Positions 16,341 through 25,211 are shown, numbered from the stretch's first letter. The stretch is DNA of 55,611 bases from UBA4416 sp040386075 (GCA_040386075.1 JAZKGE010000029.1:1-55611); one strand, 5' to 3'. A program made the numbers and translations. Notes: a model not told the origin generated them from the sequence alone.

Positions 16341-17534
16341 ATGCGGATTTTTTTATTTTTAATTATTATATGTAGCCATGCCCCTTTGTTGTTTTCTCAG
16401 GCAGGGGTTCAGTCCTATGGATCTATTACAACAGGCGCACAACAAACCGAATTGTATTTACCTAAATTAAAGAATAAGAATGTTGCCATTGTTACCAATG
16501 CATCCGGTATTATCGGAAACAGACATTTGGTAGATACATTATTAAAACACAAAGTTAAGATCGTTAAAATATTTGGTCCCGAACATGGATTCAGAGGAAC
16601 AGCCGATGCAGGAGAAAAAGTAAAAGGTGGTAAAGATGCCTTGACTAATATTACAATAATATCTCTTTATGGTTCTCATAAAAAACCTACTAAAGAAGAT
16701 CTGAAAGGTGTTGATGTTGTTATTTACGACATACAGGATGTAGGAGTACGTTTTTACACCTATATCTCTACCATGACCTATGTAATGGAAGCCTGTGCTG
16801 AGAACAATAAAGAGTTGATGATATTTGACCGGCCAAACCCTAATGGTTTTTATATTGACGGACCGGTAATGACCGATAAATACAAATCATTTTTAGGACT
16901 TCATAACATACCAATTGTTTATGCCATGACTTGTGGGGAGTATGCTCAAATGGTAAACGGAGAAGGATGGCTGAAAAACAAAGTGAAATGTAACTTAACT
17001 GTAATTCCTCTGAAAAATTATGATCGTACTAAGTTTATATCAGGCCTACCGGTAAAGCCATCGCCTAATTTACCAAACGATACTGCCGTATTATTATATC
17101 CAAGTCTTGGCTTATTTGAAGGTACTATGGTGAGTTTAGGTCGTGGAACAGATTCCCCATTTCAATTTGTCGGAAATCCTTATGCAGATCAAAGTACTTT
17201 TTCCTTCACCTTTACACCACGATCCACAGCAATTACCAAAAAACCTAAATACCAGGATACTATTTGTTATGGAAAAGATATGAGGGTTTATTACGATTAC
17301 ATACTTAAGAATAAACAGATCGATCTGACGAATCTTAATATGTTTTATCATAACAGCCTCAATAAACAGCAGATCTTTTTTGATAATAATTTTAATTATC
17401 ACGCAGGAAACGAAGAACTTAAACAACAAACGATCTTAAGTATTTCGCCAATGGAGATTCGTGAATCATGGAAAGCAGACATCTATGAATTCAAGAAGAT
17501 CCGGCAAAAGTATCTCATCTATAAAGATCTGTAA
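16341..17534 (+). CDS. namZ: Exo-beta-N-acetylmuramidase NamZ (DUF1343)
   Basis: A 397-residue secreted DUF1343 protein, the family that includes NamZ, which cleaves terminal beta-1,4-MurNAc from peptidoglycan fragments. ATG 16341 is preferred over an in-frame start at 16287 because it begins a proper signal peptide (MRIFLFLIIICSHAPLLFSQ). Family landmarks are KNKNVAIVTNASGII, FGPEHGFRG near residue 75, YDIQDVGVRFYTYISTM near 135, FDRPNPNGFYIDGP near 170, the catalytic-region EGTMVSLGRGTDSPFQFVG near 260, and the ESWKADIYEFKKIRQKYLIY end. It probably takes part in peptidoglycan recycling in the periplasm. The next gene (alpha/beta hydrolase) follows after 53 bases on the same strand. Confidence 0.92.
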   Translation: MRIFLFLIIICSHAPLLFSQAGVQSYGSITTGAQQTELYLPKLKNKNVAIVTNASGIIGNRHLVDTLLKHKVKIVKIFGPEHGFRGTADAGEKVKGGKDALTNITIISLYGSHKKPTKEDLKGVDVVIYDIQDVGVRFYTYISTMTYVMEACAENNKELMIFDRPNPNGFYIDGPVMTDKYKSFLGLHNIPIVYAMTCGEYAQMVNGEGWLKNKVKCNLTVIPLKNYDRTKFISGLPVKPSPNLPNDTAVLLYPSLGLFEGTMVSLGRGTDSPFQFVGNPYADQSTFSFTFTPRSTAITKKPKYQDTICYGKDMRVYYDYILKNKQIDLTNLNMFYHNSLNKQQIFFDNNFNYHAGNEELKQQTILSISPMEIRESWKADIYEFKKIRQKYLIYKDL

Positions 17535-17587
17535 TAACTGGTATAATTTTCCCATTATATTAGTGCATATTTTATAATTGAACATAT

Positions 17588-18595
17588 ATGTCATTTATTT
17601 CAAGGTTAAGTATCATTTTTTTTATTATATGTTTTGTGTATGGTTGCCAAAACGCTGATGATAAAAAAACAGCTTCAGAAAAAGAAGATGTCGCGACCAA
17701 ACTTCCCGTTAATTCCTTTGCAGCCGACACAATAGGTAAACCATATATTGCCGGTGATAAACTGACCTATGAACAGGCTTACGATAAAGCTTTAGCTTTA
17801 TTCACTACGCCTATTGCTGAACAGTACGTTAAAACAAGGTTTGGTAAGGCACATATTATTGTGAGCGGTCCCGAAACAGGAGAACCACTTGTTTTACTAC
17901 ACGGCATGAACGCCAGTTCAACTATGTGGTATCCTAATATGAAAGCATTATCAGAAAACTATAGGGTTTATGCCATCGATTGCTTTTTGGAGCCTGGAAA
18001 ATCTCAGTGTATTGGTGAAGTAGACGGGATGAACGAGATCATAGACTGGTATTTGGATATTTTTGATACACTGCATCTTAAAAAGATCAATCTGATAGGT
18101 GCTTCCCGCGGGGGTTGGCTATCGGTAAATATAGCGTTGCGCGATCCTGCCAGGATCAAAAAACTGGTATTGTTAAGTCCGGCTCAAACCTTTGGTATAC
18201 TTAAACCAGGCTTAGGCATCTATTCTGATATTAATTATTCTGTAAATCCTAAAAGAGCCAACCTGAGAGATTTTTTGGAAACCATGAGTTCAAACGTAGA
18301 TAATATGAATCAGATCTTTATTAATCAATATTATCTGGCCACACAAAAAGCCGTTATTGATACGGATATTTTAAAAATGCAGCCCTTTTTACGACATGAA
18401 TTAAAATCATTGAATATACCTATCCTGGTTTTGATAGGAGACATGGATATCATCAATGGAGAAATGGGACTTCGCAGGGCAAAAAGGCTATGTCCCAATG
18501 CACAAACTGCTGTTATAGGTCATGCTGGCCATTTTGTGTCAATGGATCAGGCAGAGGTTGTGAATAAAAAAGTAATTGATTTTTTAAACAAATAA
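17588..18595 (+). CDS. Alpha/beta-hydrolase lipoprotein
   Basis: A 335-residue lipoprotein: a hydrophobic leader with a lipobox (FVYGC, Cys at about residue 20) followed by a short polar linker. The body is an alpha/beta-hydrolase fold with the oxyanion segment LVLLHGMNASSTMWYPN, the nucleophile elbow GASRGG (Ser), the acid region LVLIGDMDIING and the catalytic His in IGHAGHFVSMD. The substrate is not evident; related proteins include esterases and haloalkane-dehalogenase-like hydrolases. It is likely anchored in the inner or outer membrane facing the periplasm. It lies downstream of namZ and upstream of the serine tRNA. Confidence 0.88.
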   Translation: MSFISRLSIIFFIICFVYGCQNADDKKTASEKEDVATKLPVNSFAADTIGKPYIAGDKLTYEQAYDKALALFTTPIAEQYVKTRFGKAHIIVSGPETGEPLVLLHGMNASSTMWYPNMKALSENYRVYAIDCFLEPGKSQCIGEVDGMNEIIDWYLDIFDTLHLKKINLIGASRGGWLSVNIALRDPARIKKLVLLSPAQTFGILKPGLGIYSDINYSVNPKRANLRDFLETMSSNVDNMNQIFINQYYLATQKAVIDTDILKMQPFLRHELKSLNIPILVLIGDMDIINGEMGLRRAKRLCPNAQTAVIGHAGHFVSMDQAEVVNKKVIDFLNK

Positions 18596-18663
18596 TACAA
18601 GCTTTATTCTGTTATTTTATTGTATTATTCACTTAGAGAGCTTACATTTGAGCCCACAAATCC

Positions 18664-18750
18664 GGAGAGGTGTCAGAGTGGTCGAACGAGCAAGCCTGGA
18701 AAGTTTGTATACGGGAAACTGTATCGTGGGTTCGAATCCCACCTTCTCCG
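18664..18750 (+). tRNA. tRNA-Ser (anticodon GGA)
   Basis: A class II tRNA. The acceptor stem GGAGAGG (18664-18670) pairs with CTTCTCC (18743-18749; one G-T wobble), and discriminator G is at 18750. The anticodon stem CAAGC/GTTTG encloses the loop CTGGAAA with anticodon GGA at 18698-18700, reading UCC and UCU. The long variable arm characteristic of serine tRNA follows, then the T arm GTGGG-TTCGAAT-CCCAC (18726-18742). The CCA end is not encoded. Confidence 0.97.
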
Positions 18751-18763
18751 CAGAAAATCAAAT

Positions 18764-18790
18764 AAAGTCCCGTTTAACGGGACTTTGTTG
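18764..18790 (+). terminator. Intrinsic terminator after tRNA-Ser
   Basis: AAAGTCCCG (18764-18772) pairs with CGGGACTTT (18778-18786) around the loop TTTAA, followed by GTTG and then a TTTT run. It starts 14 bases after the tRNA. Confidence 0.85.
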
Positions 18791-18913
18791 TTTTCGAGAA
18801 CATTTGAACACCTACTTTCAAAAATGAGAAGGAAAATCTATTTTTTTTTAAAAACTTACACATGTAAGATTTTTCAACATTATGTGTAACTGATAAAGTG
18901 CAAAAAACTACTA

Positions 18914-18944
18914 TTTGTTTCTTTTGATTATTAGTATAAATTTG
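18914..18944 (+). promoter_or_regulatory. Bacteroidota-type promoter of the FAD oxidoreductase gene
   Basis: TTTG at 18914-18917, a spacer of exactly 19 bases, then TAAATTTG at 18937-18944: a full match to the Bacteroidota primary-sigma consensus TTTG-N19-TAnnTTTG. The start codon is at 18970, giving a leader of roughly 20 bases. Confidence 0.7.
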
Positions 18945-18969
18945 TTTTAAACCTATTTATATATAACCT

Positions 18970-20481
18970 ATGAAAATTGCAATCATTGGTGCCGGCGTAT
19001 CCGGATTAGCGACAGCTTACAATTTAAAAAAATTGATCCCCTCTGCTGAAATACATATTTATGAAAAAGGAATAGAGGTAGGGGGAAATGCCAATACCAT
19101 AAATGTAAATTTACCTACACCAAGTGGGAATAAAATAAGATGGGTTGATATGGGAGTAAATGACTTCAATAAAGCGACTTATGATAACCTTGTTGCTTTT
19201 TGGAAAGAACTTAAAATCATGGATCAGGATGGAAATAGCGACTATTGTCGTCCGCTGCTAAACAATGCATCTTTTGCATTCAGCGGTAGCAATTACAGAT
19301 ATTCTGTTGAGAACAATGGGGAAGTTGCAGTTCCTACGGGTGGTGTAGCAAGCAAAATAAATCTTCAAAAAGGAAAAGATGATTTTATTAAAGAGATCGC
19401 GGCCTGGTACAAGCTCATTCCGGATGAAGAACACGCACCCCGTACAAGTGTTGGTGAATGGGCAGAAGCACCGGGAAGATTTCCGGGGGAATTTGTTCAC
19501 TCAAACTTGTATCCGCGAATCAATGGAATGTACTTTACTCAGGAACAAAATCCTCAAAATATAGCGCCTCCTTCGGTTATGCCTTTATGGATGGTAGCTC
19601 ATTATTATATACTTCAGGAAGGTTACACCGATAGTATTCAAAATGGAGACGATCTATGGACCCGCCAGTATTTTAAGGAAGGAAGCAGCAGATGGTTGAA
19701 ATTTCTTGCAAGAAAATTAAAAGAGGAAATGGGTGTTGACATTATTTTAGGAGCAAATAAATTACATGTAAATCGTTATAAGGGGCGTATGACGGTGTAT
19801 AATGGTGAAATAACCCAGGATAGTTATGACAAGGTTATATTTGCCACACACGCAGATGATACATATGACATGATAGATTTTAAAAATGATGATGATGCTA
19901 TGATCCCTGCCTTGAAAAAATTCACCTATGATACAAGTACGGCTTATGTTCATCAGGATAAATCATATATTCCTTTAGATGGCGAGGGTAACTGCAATAA
20001 AACATATAATATTCATATCTACGATTACAATCCTTCATTAGCACATAAATGGCCATATACGATCACTTACATTGTAAATTATCACCAAAATGATCAACCA
20101 TTGGATAAAGACCCTTTATTCTTTATTACTCTTAATCCTTATAAAAATAATGGCGCTGCACCAAAGAATTTATTAAAACGTACAGAGGATGGTAAAGATG
20201 CTATTGCAACATTTAAACATTGTAAACTGGATGTCGCTGCTATGGATGCACAGGTTGCAATTGATAAAATGCAATTAGGAAAAGATGCCCCTGTCCGTGA
20301 TTTTTATTATGTGGGTAGTTTTTCTGTTGGTGCCGGATTACATGAAGAATGTATTATTAAAGCTCAGGAACTGGCAAAAAAAATTGCGTCGAATTCCTAT
20401 GTTTCAAATGAGATATATGATTTTTCAGGAGAAAGACATTTTGCACCTCAATATATTATGAATATAGTAAATCGCAAATGA
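18970..20481 (+). CDS. FAD/NAD(P)-binding amine-oxidase-like oxidoreductase (COG2907-like)
   Basis: A 503-residue flavoprotein. It opens with the dinucleotide-binding motif MKIAIIGAGVSGLATAYNL and the acidic end of the second strand HIYEKGIEVGGNANT. A segment VDMGVNDFNKATYDNLVAF near residue 60 resembles the VDTGFIVFNDxTYPNF motif of COG2907 flavoproteins, and the C-terminal FYYVGSFSVGAGLHEECI is the FAD-binding end of the amine-oxidase superfamily. There is no signal peptide. The substrate is unknown; relatives are often found near lipid-modifying enzymes such as cyclopropane synthases, none of which is here. Transcribed from a near-perfect promoter; an OsmC gene follows after 91 bases on the same strand. 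Confidence 0.82.
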   Translation: MKIAIIGAGVSGLATAYNLKKLIPSAEIHIYEKGIEVGGNANTINVNLPTPSGNKIRWVDMGVNDFNKATYDNLVAFWKELKIMDQDGNSDYCRPLLNNASFAFSGSNYRYSVENNGEVAVPTGGVASKINLQKGKDDFIKEIAAWYKLIPDEEHAPRTSVGEWAEAPGRFPGEFVHSNLYPRINGMYFTQEQNPQNIAPPSVMPLWMVAHYYILQEGYTDSIQNGDDLWTRQYFKEGSSRWLKFLARKLKEEMGVDIILGANKLHVNRYKGRMTVYNGEITQDSYDKVIFATHADDTYDMIDFKNDDDAMIPALKKFTYDTSTAYVHQDKSYIPLDGEGNCNKTYNIHIYDYNPSLAHKWPYTITYIVNYHQNDQPLDKDPLFFITLNPYKNNGAAPKNLLKRTEDGKDAIATFKHCKLDVAAMDAQVAIDKMQLGKDAPVRDFYYVGSFSVGAGLHEECIIKAQELAKKIASNSYVSNEIYDFSGERHFAPQYIMNIVNRK

Positions 20482-20572
20482 AAATAACAAACTAAATCTG
20501 GAACCCGATTTTGATATCTGTAATTTAATTATTAAATTGTACAAACCTAAGATAACCTAAAAAAACATAAAA

Positions 20573-21139
20573 ATGGAAGCAACTAAGAACCCAAATGGAG
20601 TAGACATGCAATCGGTAGGCGGCTATGTTGAAGCAGTTAAAGAGAATAACAATAATGCCAAAGTTAGCTTTGTTGCCGAATCTACCTGGAAAGGTGGAAC
20701 AAAGGCTGAAGTAAATGTAAAAGAATTTTTTGCAGATGGAAATCCGGCTTCTCGTCCCGATAGACATTTTAAATTTAATGTAACTGAACCATCTCAGTTA
20801 GGTGGTGCTGATGATGCACCTAATCCGGTAGAACTTTTAGCTGCAGCTTTATGTGGTTGTTTAACTGCTGGTATTGCAACAAACTCTGCAATGTTTGGCA
20901 CTGAGCTTGAAAAATTGGACGTAAAAGTAAAAGTGGATTTTGATTTAATGGGTGTATTAGGTTTAGACCGTAACATCAGCAACGGAGCCCAACATTTACA
21001 CTACACAGTAACCTTAAAAGGCAAAGCTGCTAAAGAAGCGCTTCAAAAAACAAAAGAAACACTTGATCGTAAATCAGCTATTTTAAATACGTTGAAAAAT
21101 CCTTTAAATGTTACTACAGAATTTATTATTGAAGAATAA
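20573..21139 (+). CDS. OsmC family protein
   Basis: A 188-residue OsmC/Ohr superfamily protein, a dimeric fold whose best-known members reduce organic hydroperoxides with paired cysteines. The central helix LGGADDAPNPVELLAAALCG carries the first Cys cluster (CGCLTAG, about residues 99-105). The second catalytic position, which reads CPV in classic members, is here KSAILNTL, so the second Cys is missing; many uncharacterised OsmC relatives share this. Peroxide reduction by the usual disulfide mechanism is therefore uncertain. The ~40-residue N-terminal extension is polar. A strong terminator follows at 21157. Confidence 0.87.
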   Translation: MEATKNPNGVDMQSVGGYVEAVKENNNNAKVSFVAESTWKGGTKAEVNVKEFFADGNPASRPDRHFKFNVTEPSQLGGADDAPNPVELLAAALCGCLTAGIATNSAMFGTELEKLDVKVKVDFDLMGVLGLDRNISNGAQHLHYTVTLKGKAAKEALQKTKETLDRKSAILNTLKNPLNVTTEFIIEE

Positions 21140-21156
21140 ATAGAACATCACACTAT

Positions 21157-21192
21157 AGAAGGTCTTTAAGTTAATTAAAGACCTTCTTTTTT
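21157..21192 (+). terminator. Intrinsic terminator between osmC and the FIST gene
   Basis: A 13-bp perfect stem (AGAAGGTCTTTAA 21157-21169 with TTAAAGACCTTCT 21175-21187), loop GTTAA, followed by five T residues. It ends only 8 bases before the FIST start codon at 21196, so it may terminate osmC transcripts or act as a leader hairpin for the FIST-SpoIIE operon. Confidence 0.88.
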
Positions 21193-21195
21193 ATT

Positions 21196-22404
21196 ATGGA
21201 AACAAAGGCCGGAGTAGGTTATAGTGAATTATTTGACAGCTTTAGTGCAGGTAAAGAATGCGCAACTGAAGCAGTAAAAAACCTTGAAGGTAGGCCTATT
21301 GCAATTGCCGTTATTTTTACCACTGTAAGGCATGATGCAAAAGCTTTTCAACAAGGTATAAAAGAAATTATTGGTGCCGATACTAAATTAATAGGCGGTT
21401 ATAGTGTTGGCATTATTACCAATTCTAATTTAGGTTACGATGGATATCAATCAGGTATACTATGTATTTGTTCGGATACAATGAACTTTGATACAATTAT
21501 TGAGCATAACTTATCTGTTAACGAATACGACTGCGGTAAAAAAATAACAGCGCAGTTAAAAAATAAAACGTTTGAAGGAGATCCTTTTTTATTTCTGTGT
21601 TATGATGCTGTAGACAGGAGCTCAGGAAAATTGAAAATGAATATGGCTACGCCATTATGTAAAGCACTTAATGAAGATATAGATTGCAGAACCTTTCCAA
21701 TATTTGGAGCGGGTCTCACAGGTGATATGATGTTTCGACCAACAAAACAATGGCTCGATAATGATATTTTTGATAATTCGGCAATAGGGTTGATCTTTTC
21801 TGGTTCTGCGAAAATAGACAGTGTTATTATGCATGGTTGTGAACCTGCCAGCGACTATCACATTGTTACAAAAACAAATGGCACACTGATCCTTGAAATT
21901 GATCATATACCCGCATTGGATTTTATACAGAGCCTTGTTGGAGAATCACTGAGTTTTGAAGACTTTGGTTTTTTCCTGACAATATCTATGAATCGGGGAG
22001 ATAAATATTCCAAATTCGATCCGAAGAATTTTTCTAATAGAATGTGCGTTAACGTTAATAAAGATACCAGATCTATTATTATGGTTGAACCCGATATTGT
22101 AGAAGGTACAGAGATCATATTCATGAGACGAAGCGTGGATTTTGAATATATGAAAACGGCAACTAAAGGTCTTGTAGAAAAAATTAAAAATGAAGGAAAA
22201 ACACCACGATTTGCTCTTTATATTGATTGCGCGGGAAGAGCAGCACATTATTACGGTAGCGATATCGAAGACGCATCTATCCTGCAAAAACATTTAAATG
22301 ATATTCCATTGTTTGGATTTTATTCGGGCGTTGAGATTGCACGATTGAATGGCAAAGCCGAACCTCTTGACTGGACCGGCGTTTTACACATAATTTCTGA
22401 ATAA
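21196..22404 (+). CDS. FIST sensor-domain protein
   Basis: A 402-residue cytoplasmic protein made of FIST_N (about residues 5-220) and FIST_C (about 225-400). Evidence: the opening GVGYSELFDSFSAGKECA, AIAVIFTTVRHDAKAFQQGI, LIGGYSVGIITN near residue 70, GAGLTGDMMF near 175, and the C-terminal FALYIDCAGRAAHYYGSD and LFGFYSGVEIA motifs. FIST domains are predicted small-ligand sensors, thought to bind amino acids or related molecules, and occur with kinases, chemoreceptors and diguanylate cyclases. Here the gene is followed after 5 bases by a SpoIIE-type phosphatase, so sensing may be transmitted to that enzyme. The start is fixed by family homology and lies just after a terminator hairpin. Confidence 0.9.
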   Translation: METKAGVGYSELFDSFSAGKECATEAVKNLEGRPIAIAVIFTTVRHDAKAFQQGIKEIIGADTKLIGGYSVGIITNSNLGYDGYQSGILCICSDTMNFDTIIEHNLSVNEYDCGKKITAQLKNKTFEGDPFLFLCYDAVDRSSGKLKMNMATPLCKALNEDIDCRTFPIFGAGLTGDMMFRPTKQWLDNDIFDNSAIGLIFSGSAKIDSVIMHGCEPASDYHIVTKTNGTLILEIDHIPALDFIQSLVGESLSFEDFGFFLTISMNRGDKYSKFDPKNFSNRMCVNVNKDTRSIIMVEPDIVEGTEIIFMRRSVDFEYMKTATKGLVEKIKNEGKTPRFALYIDCAGRAAHYYGSDIEDASILQKHLNDIPLFGFYSGVEIARLNGKAEPLDWTGVLHIISE

Positions 22405-22409
22405 TACTT

Positions 22410-24158
22410 ATGGCTAATATATCTGGATTTATAGAAGACAAACAATTAAAAAAATACACAGGTGTAGATCCTGAACAATTTTATTTGTTGTTGAATGATT
22501 TTAAAGAAGTCAGTGGCGAAGAAGGGGATGATGTTTCCGAATTGTCTCAACGGTTGTTTATGGGATTGGCTTATTTAAAAGACCAGGTGTCCGTAAAAGA
22601 ATTAATGGAGCTTTTCGAGATCTCTGAAGCTGAATTTAACCAGGAAGGACGACAAGCTGCGGGCCAATTGATAAGTTTACTTACCAAATCGTTGAATACT
22701 GATAATTATACAACATATGAGGATGTTTTGAGGTATTATCAGTACCGTATTGATAAATTGGGCGGCGTTGCTGTTGCCTCGGATGCCTCTATCTCTACCG
22801 TTAAATCAGAACTTCGTAAAAAAAATAACGGGTTGGCTTTATTAAATAATTTACAGGATAGTGTAGATGCTCAAATGTCGATCCCGGAAATTTTTGAAAC
22901 AACGCTTAAAAAACTGAACCTCAGTTTACGGATGGATGTTTCGGCGGTATTAATGCCTGCCGAGAGTTCTTCATCGTTTCATATCGAATATCAGTTTGGA
23001 AGTAGTGCTGTATTGGATAAAGATAAAACGATCGTTTTGGATTATTTGAATAATAAGTCCGATTCAGTGATCATGAACAAACAATCAGCTGAAAATGATC
23101 TGTCTAAATTTATAAAAGAAACCCTGCAGCTACCCTTTTTTATTGCTGTCCCCATCTTTTCCCATAATTCCTTACTAGGTATTTTAATTAGCGGAAGGCT
23201 AAAAGAATTAAAGCCATTTTTTCCACAGCTGAATGATTCGGACGTTGATCTTTTAAAATCGATCGCTGCTTTTATTTCTGTATCATGTACCAATACTAAT
23301 TTATATAGTATTGCTGATAGATTAGTTAAAGAACGTACTGAGGAGGTAGTTCAGCAAAAAGAAGAAATAGAGCTCAAAAACAATGAGCTTGAAATAGTTC
23401 ACAAACATGTAACAGATAGTATTCATTACGCTAAGAATATTCAAGAGGCAATATTACCTCCAAAGAATGTGTGGAATTCTCATCTACCTGATTCTTTTGT
23501 ATTGTATAAGCCCAAAGATATTGTAAGCGGTGATTTTTACTGGATGGATAAAAAAGAGGATTGGATTTATTTTGCATGTGTGGATTGTACCGGGCATGGT
23601 GTTCCAGGGGCATTTATGAGTATAGTTGGATACAATTTATTGAAGGATACATTAAAGGATGATTCTATTTCTACACCTGCACAGATCATGGATAAAATGA
23701 ACATAGGAGTTTCATCAACTTTTCACCGTGATAAAACAGTTCGGGTAACTAAAGACGGAATGGATATGACCTTATGTGCAGTTAACTATCAAACGATGGA
23801 ACTTCAGTATGCCAGTGCTAATAACGCGCTTTATCTTATACGTAATCGTGAACTTATTAAATACAATGCAGATAAGTACCCTGTAGGAATGGATGTAAAT
23901 GACACCAAGTTGTTTACAAACCATACCATTAAGCTTCAAAAAGGTGATATTATTTATATTGCTTCTGATGGTTTTGCTGACCAGTTTGGTGGGCCAAGAG
24001 GTAAAAAATTTATGGTAAATAATTTCAGAAATCTTTTAAAAGAAGTTTCTGATAACGATATGGAAACCCAGTGTGCAGTTTTAAATCAAACTATTGAAGA
24101 TTGGAAGGGTACTCTTGAACAGGTTGATGATATGTTGGTCATTGGAGTGAAAATGTAG
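22410..24158 (+). CDS. PP2C-like SpoIIE-domain serine phosphatase with GAF-like domain
   Basis: A 582-residue signalling protein. The N-terminal ~130 residues are helical and unassigned; about 140-300 resemble a GAF domain (IPEIFETTLKKLNLSLRMDV, FFIAVPIFSHNSLLGILISG); a coiled coil (ERTEEVVQQKEEIELKNNEL) links to the C-terminal SpoIIE/PP2C domain from about 340. The metal-binding acids are visible in VSGDFYWMD, ACVDCTGHGVPGAFMS, SDGFADQFGG and DDMLVIGVKM. Such enzymes dephosphorylate serine or threonine on anti-sigma-factor antagonists or similar partners. It is encoded with a FIST sensor; no anti-sigma factor or STAS protein lies nearby, so its target is unknown. Confidence 0.92.
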   Translation: MANISGFIEDKQLKKYTGVDPEQFYLLLNDFKEVSGEEGDDVSELSQRLFMGLAYLKDQVSVKELMELFEISEAEFNQEGRQAAGQLISLLTKSLNTDNYTTYEDVLRYYQYRIDKLGGVAVASDASISTVKSELRKKNNGLALLNNLQDSVDAQMSIPEIFETTLKKLNLSLRMDVSAVLMPAESSSSFHIEYQFGSSAVLDKDKTIVLDYLNNKSDSVIMNKQSAENDLSKFIKETLQLPFFIAVPIFSHNSLLGILISGRLKELKPFFPQLNDSDVDLLKSIAAFISVSCTNTNLYSIADRLVKERTEEVVQQKEEIELKNNELEIVHKHVTDSIHYAKNIQEAILPPKNVWNSHLPDSFVLYKPKDIVSGDFYWMDKKEDWIYFACVDCTGHGVPGAFMSIVGYNLLKDTLKDDSISTPAQIMDKMNIGVSSTFHRDKTVRVTKDGMDMTLCAVNYQTMELQYASANNALYLIRNRELIKYNADKYPVGMDVNDTKLFTNHTIKLQKGDIIYIASDGFADQFGGPRGKKFMVNNFRNLLKEVSDNDMETQCAVLNQTIEDWKGTLEQVDDMLVIGVKM

Positions 24159-24168
24159 TTAATTTTCA

Positions 24169-24306
24169 TCAACAGTTCTTGTATAAGCACTCTAAGGCTG
24201 CTTTTTTACAATATTGGTTTCCTAATTCAAACCAAATTATATTCCTTTTTGGCGATTTTAAAACGGCTTCTACCGAAAAGGTCTGACGTGGCCTTCCTTT
24301 AGGCAT
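24169..24306 (-). CDS. Possible 45-residue basic protein with AT-hook-like GRPR motif
   Basis: In the gap between the SpoIIE gene and the lipoprotein gene, the minus strand carries a complete small frame: ATG 24306 to TGA 24169. It opens MPKGRPRQTFSVEAVL and ends ALECLYKNC. GRPR resembles an AT-hook core, and the rest has a mixed helical composition with three cysteines, unlike random AT-rich sequence. The start codon lies inside the likely -7 element (TAATTTTG 24306-24313) of the divergent lipoprotein gene. I do not recognise a family and cannot say it is translated; it could be chance. Confidence 0.4.
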   Translation of the reverse strand: MPKGRPRQTFSVEAVLKSPKRNIIWFELGNQYCKKAALECLYKNC

Positions 24307-24341
24307 AATTTTGTATTGTAAAATACTCAAAACTTATTATT

Positions 24342-25193
24342 ATGAAAAATTATATGATTATTGCTGCAGCCTCATTAGTGTTAATGACAGGATGCAAAAA
24401 CCCACAAGAAGATGAAACTGTAGTTCGTCAAAGAGATTCATTAATGTCGGTTATCGACGAACGTGAATCGTCGGTAAACGACTTCATAAATTCTTTTAAC
24501 GAGATAGAACATGATCTGGATGTTGTAACAAGTAAGCAACATATTATCATGAAGAATTCTGATAAGGAAATTAAAGCCAATCAAAAAGACCGCATTAACG
24601 AAGAGATCAAAGTTATTAATGAGTTAATGGAGTCTAACAGCAAAAAAATTAAAGAATTAAATGACAAATTAGGGCGTTCGGCAGGTAAAAATGCCAAGCT
24701 TCAAAAAACCATTGAGATCTTAAATAATCAATTAAATCAAAAGTATTCTGAGTTAGCTGAATTGAATAATCGTTTAAATACGTTAAGCGCGCAGGTAACT
24801 ATTTTACAGATTTACGTTGATACATTAGCTACTCAAAACATGGCTCAAATGCAAACTATCAACAGCAAAACTGCCGAGTTACATAAAGCATATTATGTTG
24901 TAGGTACTACTAAAGATCTTGAGAAATCTAATTTAATAGATAAAAAAGGAGGTTTATTAGGTATCGGTAGAACAGCAAAATTGGCTGATAATATTGATAA
25001 CAGTATGTTCACTCAAATTGATTATACACAAACAACTACCATACCGGTTAATAGTAAGAATATGAAAATGATAACAACTCATCCATCTGATTCTTATACT
25101 TTAGATAAGACCGATAAAATGGTAAACAGTATTACGATCACTGATCCGGATAAATTCTGGAGTGCTTCAAAATATTTAGTAGTGACTAAATAA
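24342..25193 (+). CDS. Coiled-coil lipoprotein
   Basis: A 283-residue lipoprotein: short leader with lipobox (LVLMTGCKN, Cys at about residue 18), then a long coiled coil from about 25 to 170 with heptad-rich stretches (IKVINELMESNSKKIKEL; AELNNRLNTLSAQVTIL), then a compact C-terminal domain beginning KAYYVVGTTKDL and ending FWSASKYLVVTK. The AYYVxGTxKxL motif recurs in a Bacteroidota lipoprotein family sometimes named Cbp1-type collagen-binding adhesins; that name is from memory and the function here is unproven. It is probably an outer-membrane-anchored structural protein. A strong terminator follows. A -7-like TAATTTTG lies at 24306-24313. Confidence 0.82.
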   Translation: MKNYMIIAAASLVLMTGCKNPQEDETVVRQRDSLMSVIDERESSVNDFINSFNEIEHDLDVVTSKQHIIMKNSDKEIKANQKDRINEEIKVINELMESNSKKIKELNDKLGRSAGKNAKLQKTIEILNNQLNQKYSELAELNNRLNTLSAQVTILQIYVDTLATQNMAQMQTINSKTAELHKAYYVVGTTKDLEKSNLIDKKGGLLGIGRTAKLADNIDNSMFTQIDYTQTTTIPVNSKNMKMITTHPSDSYTLDKTDKMVNSITITDPDKFWSASKYLVVTK

Positions 25194-25211
25194 TATCAAT
25201 TTTTTTTAAAC

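Noticed and set aside
18620..18889. An 89-codon frame across the tRNA-Ser gene
   Set aside because: It covers the tRNA and its terminator; the tRNA structure is clear, so the frame is accidental.
20573..21139. OsmC missing its second Cys treated as a novel deviation
   Set aside because: Loss of this Cys is common in several OsmC subgroups, so it is noted in the gene entry only.
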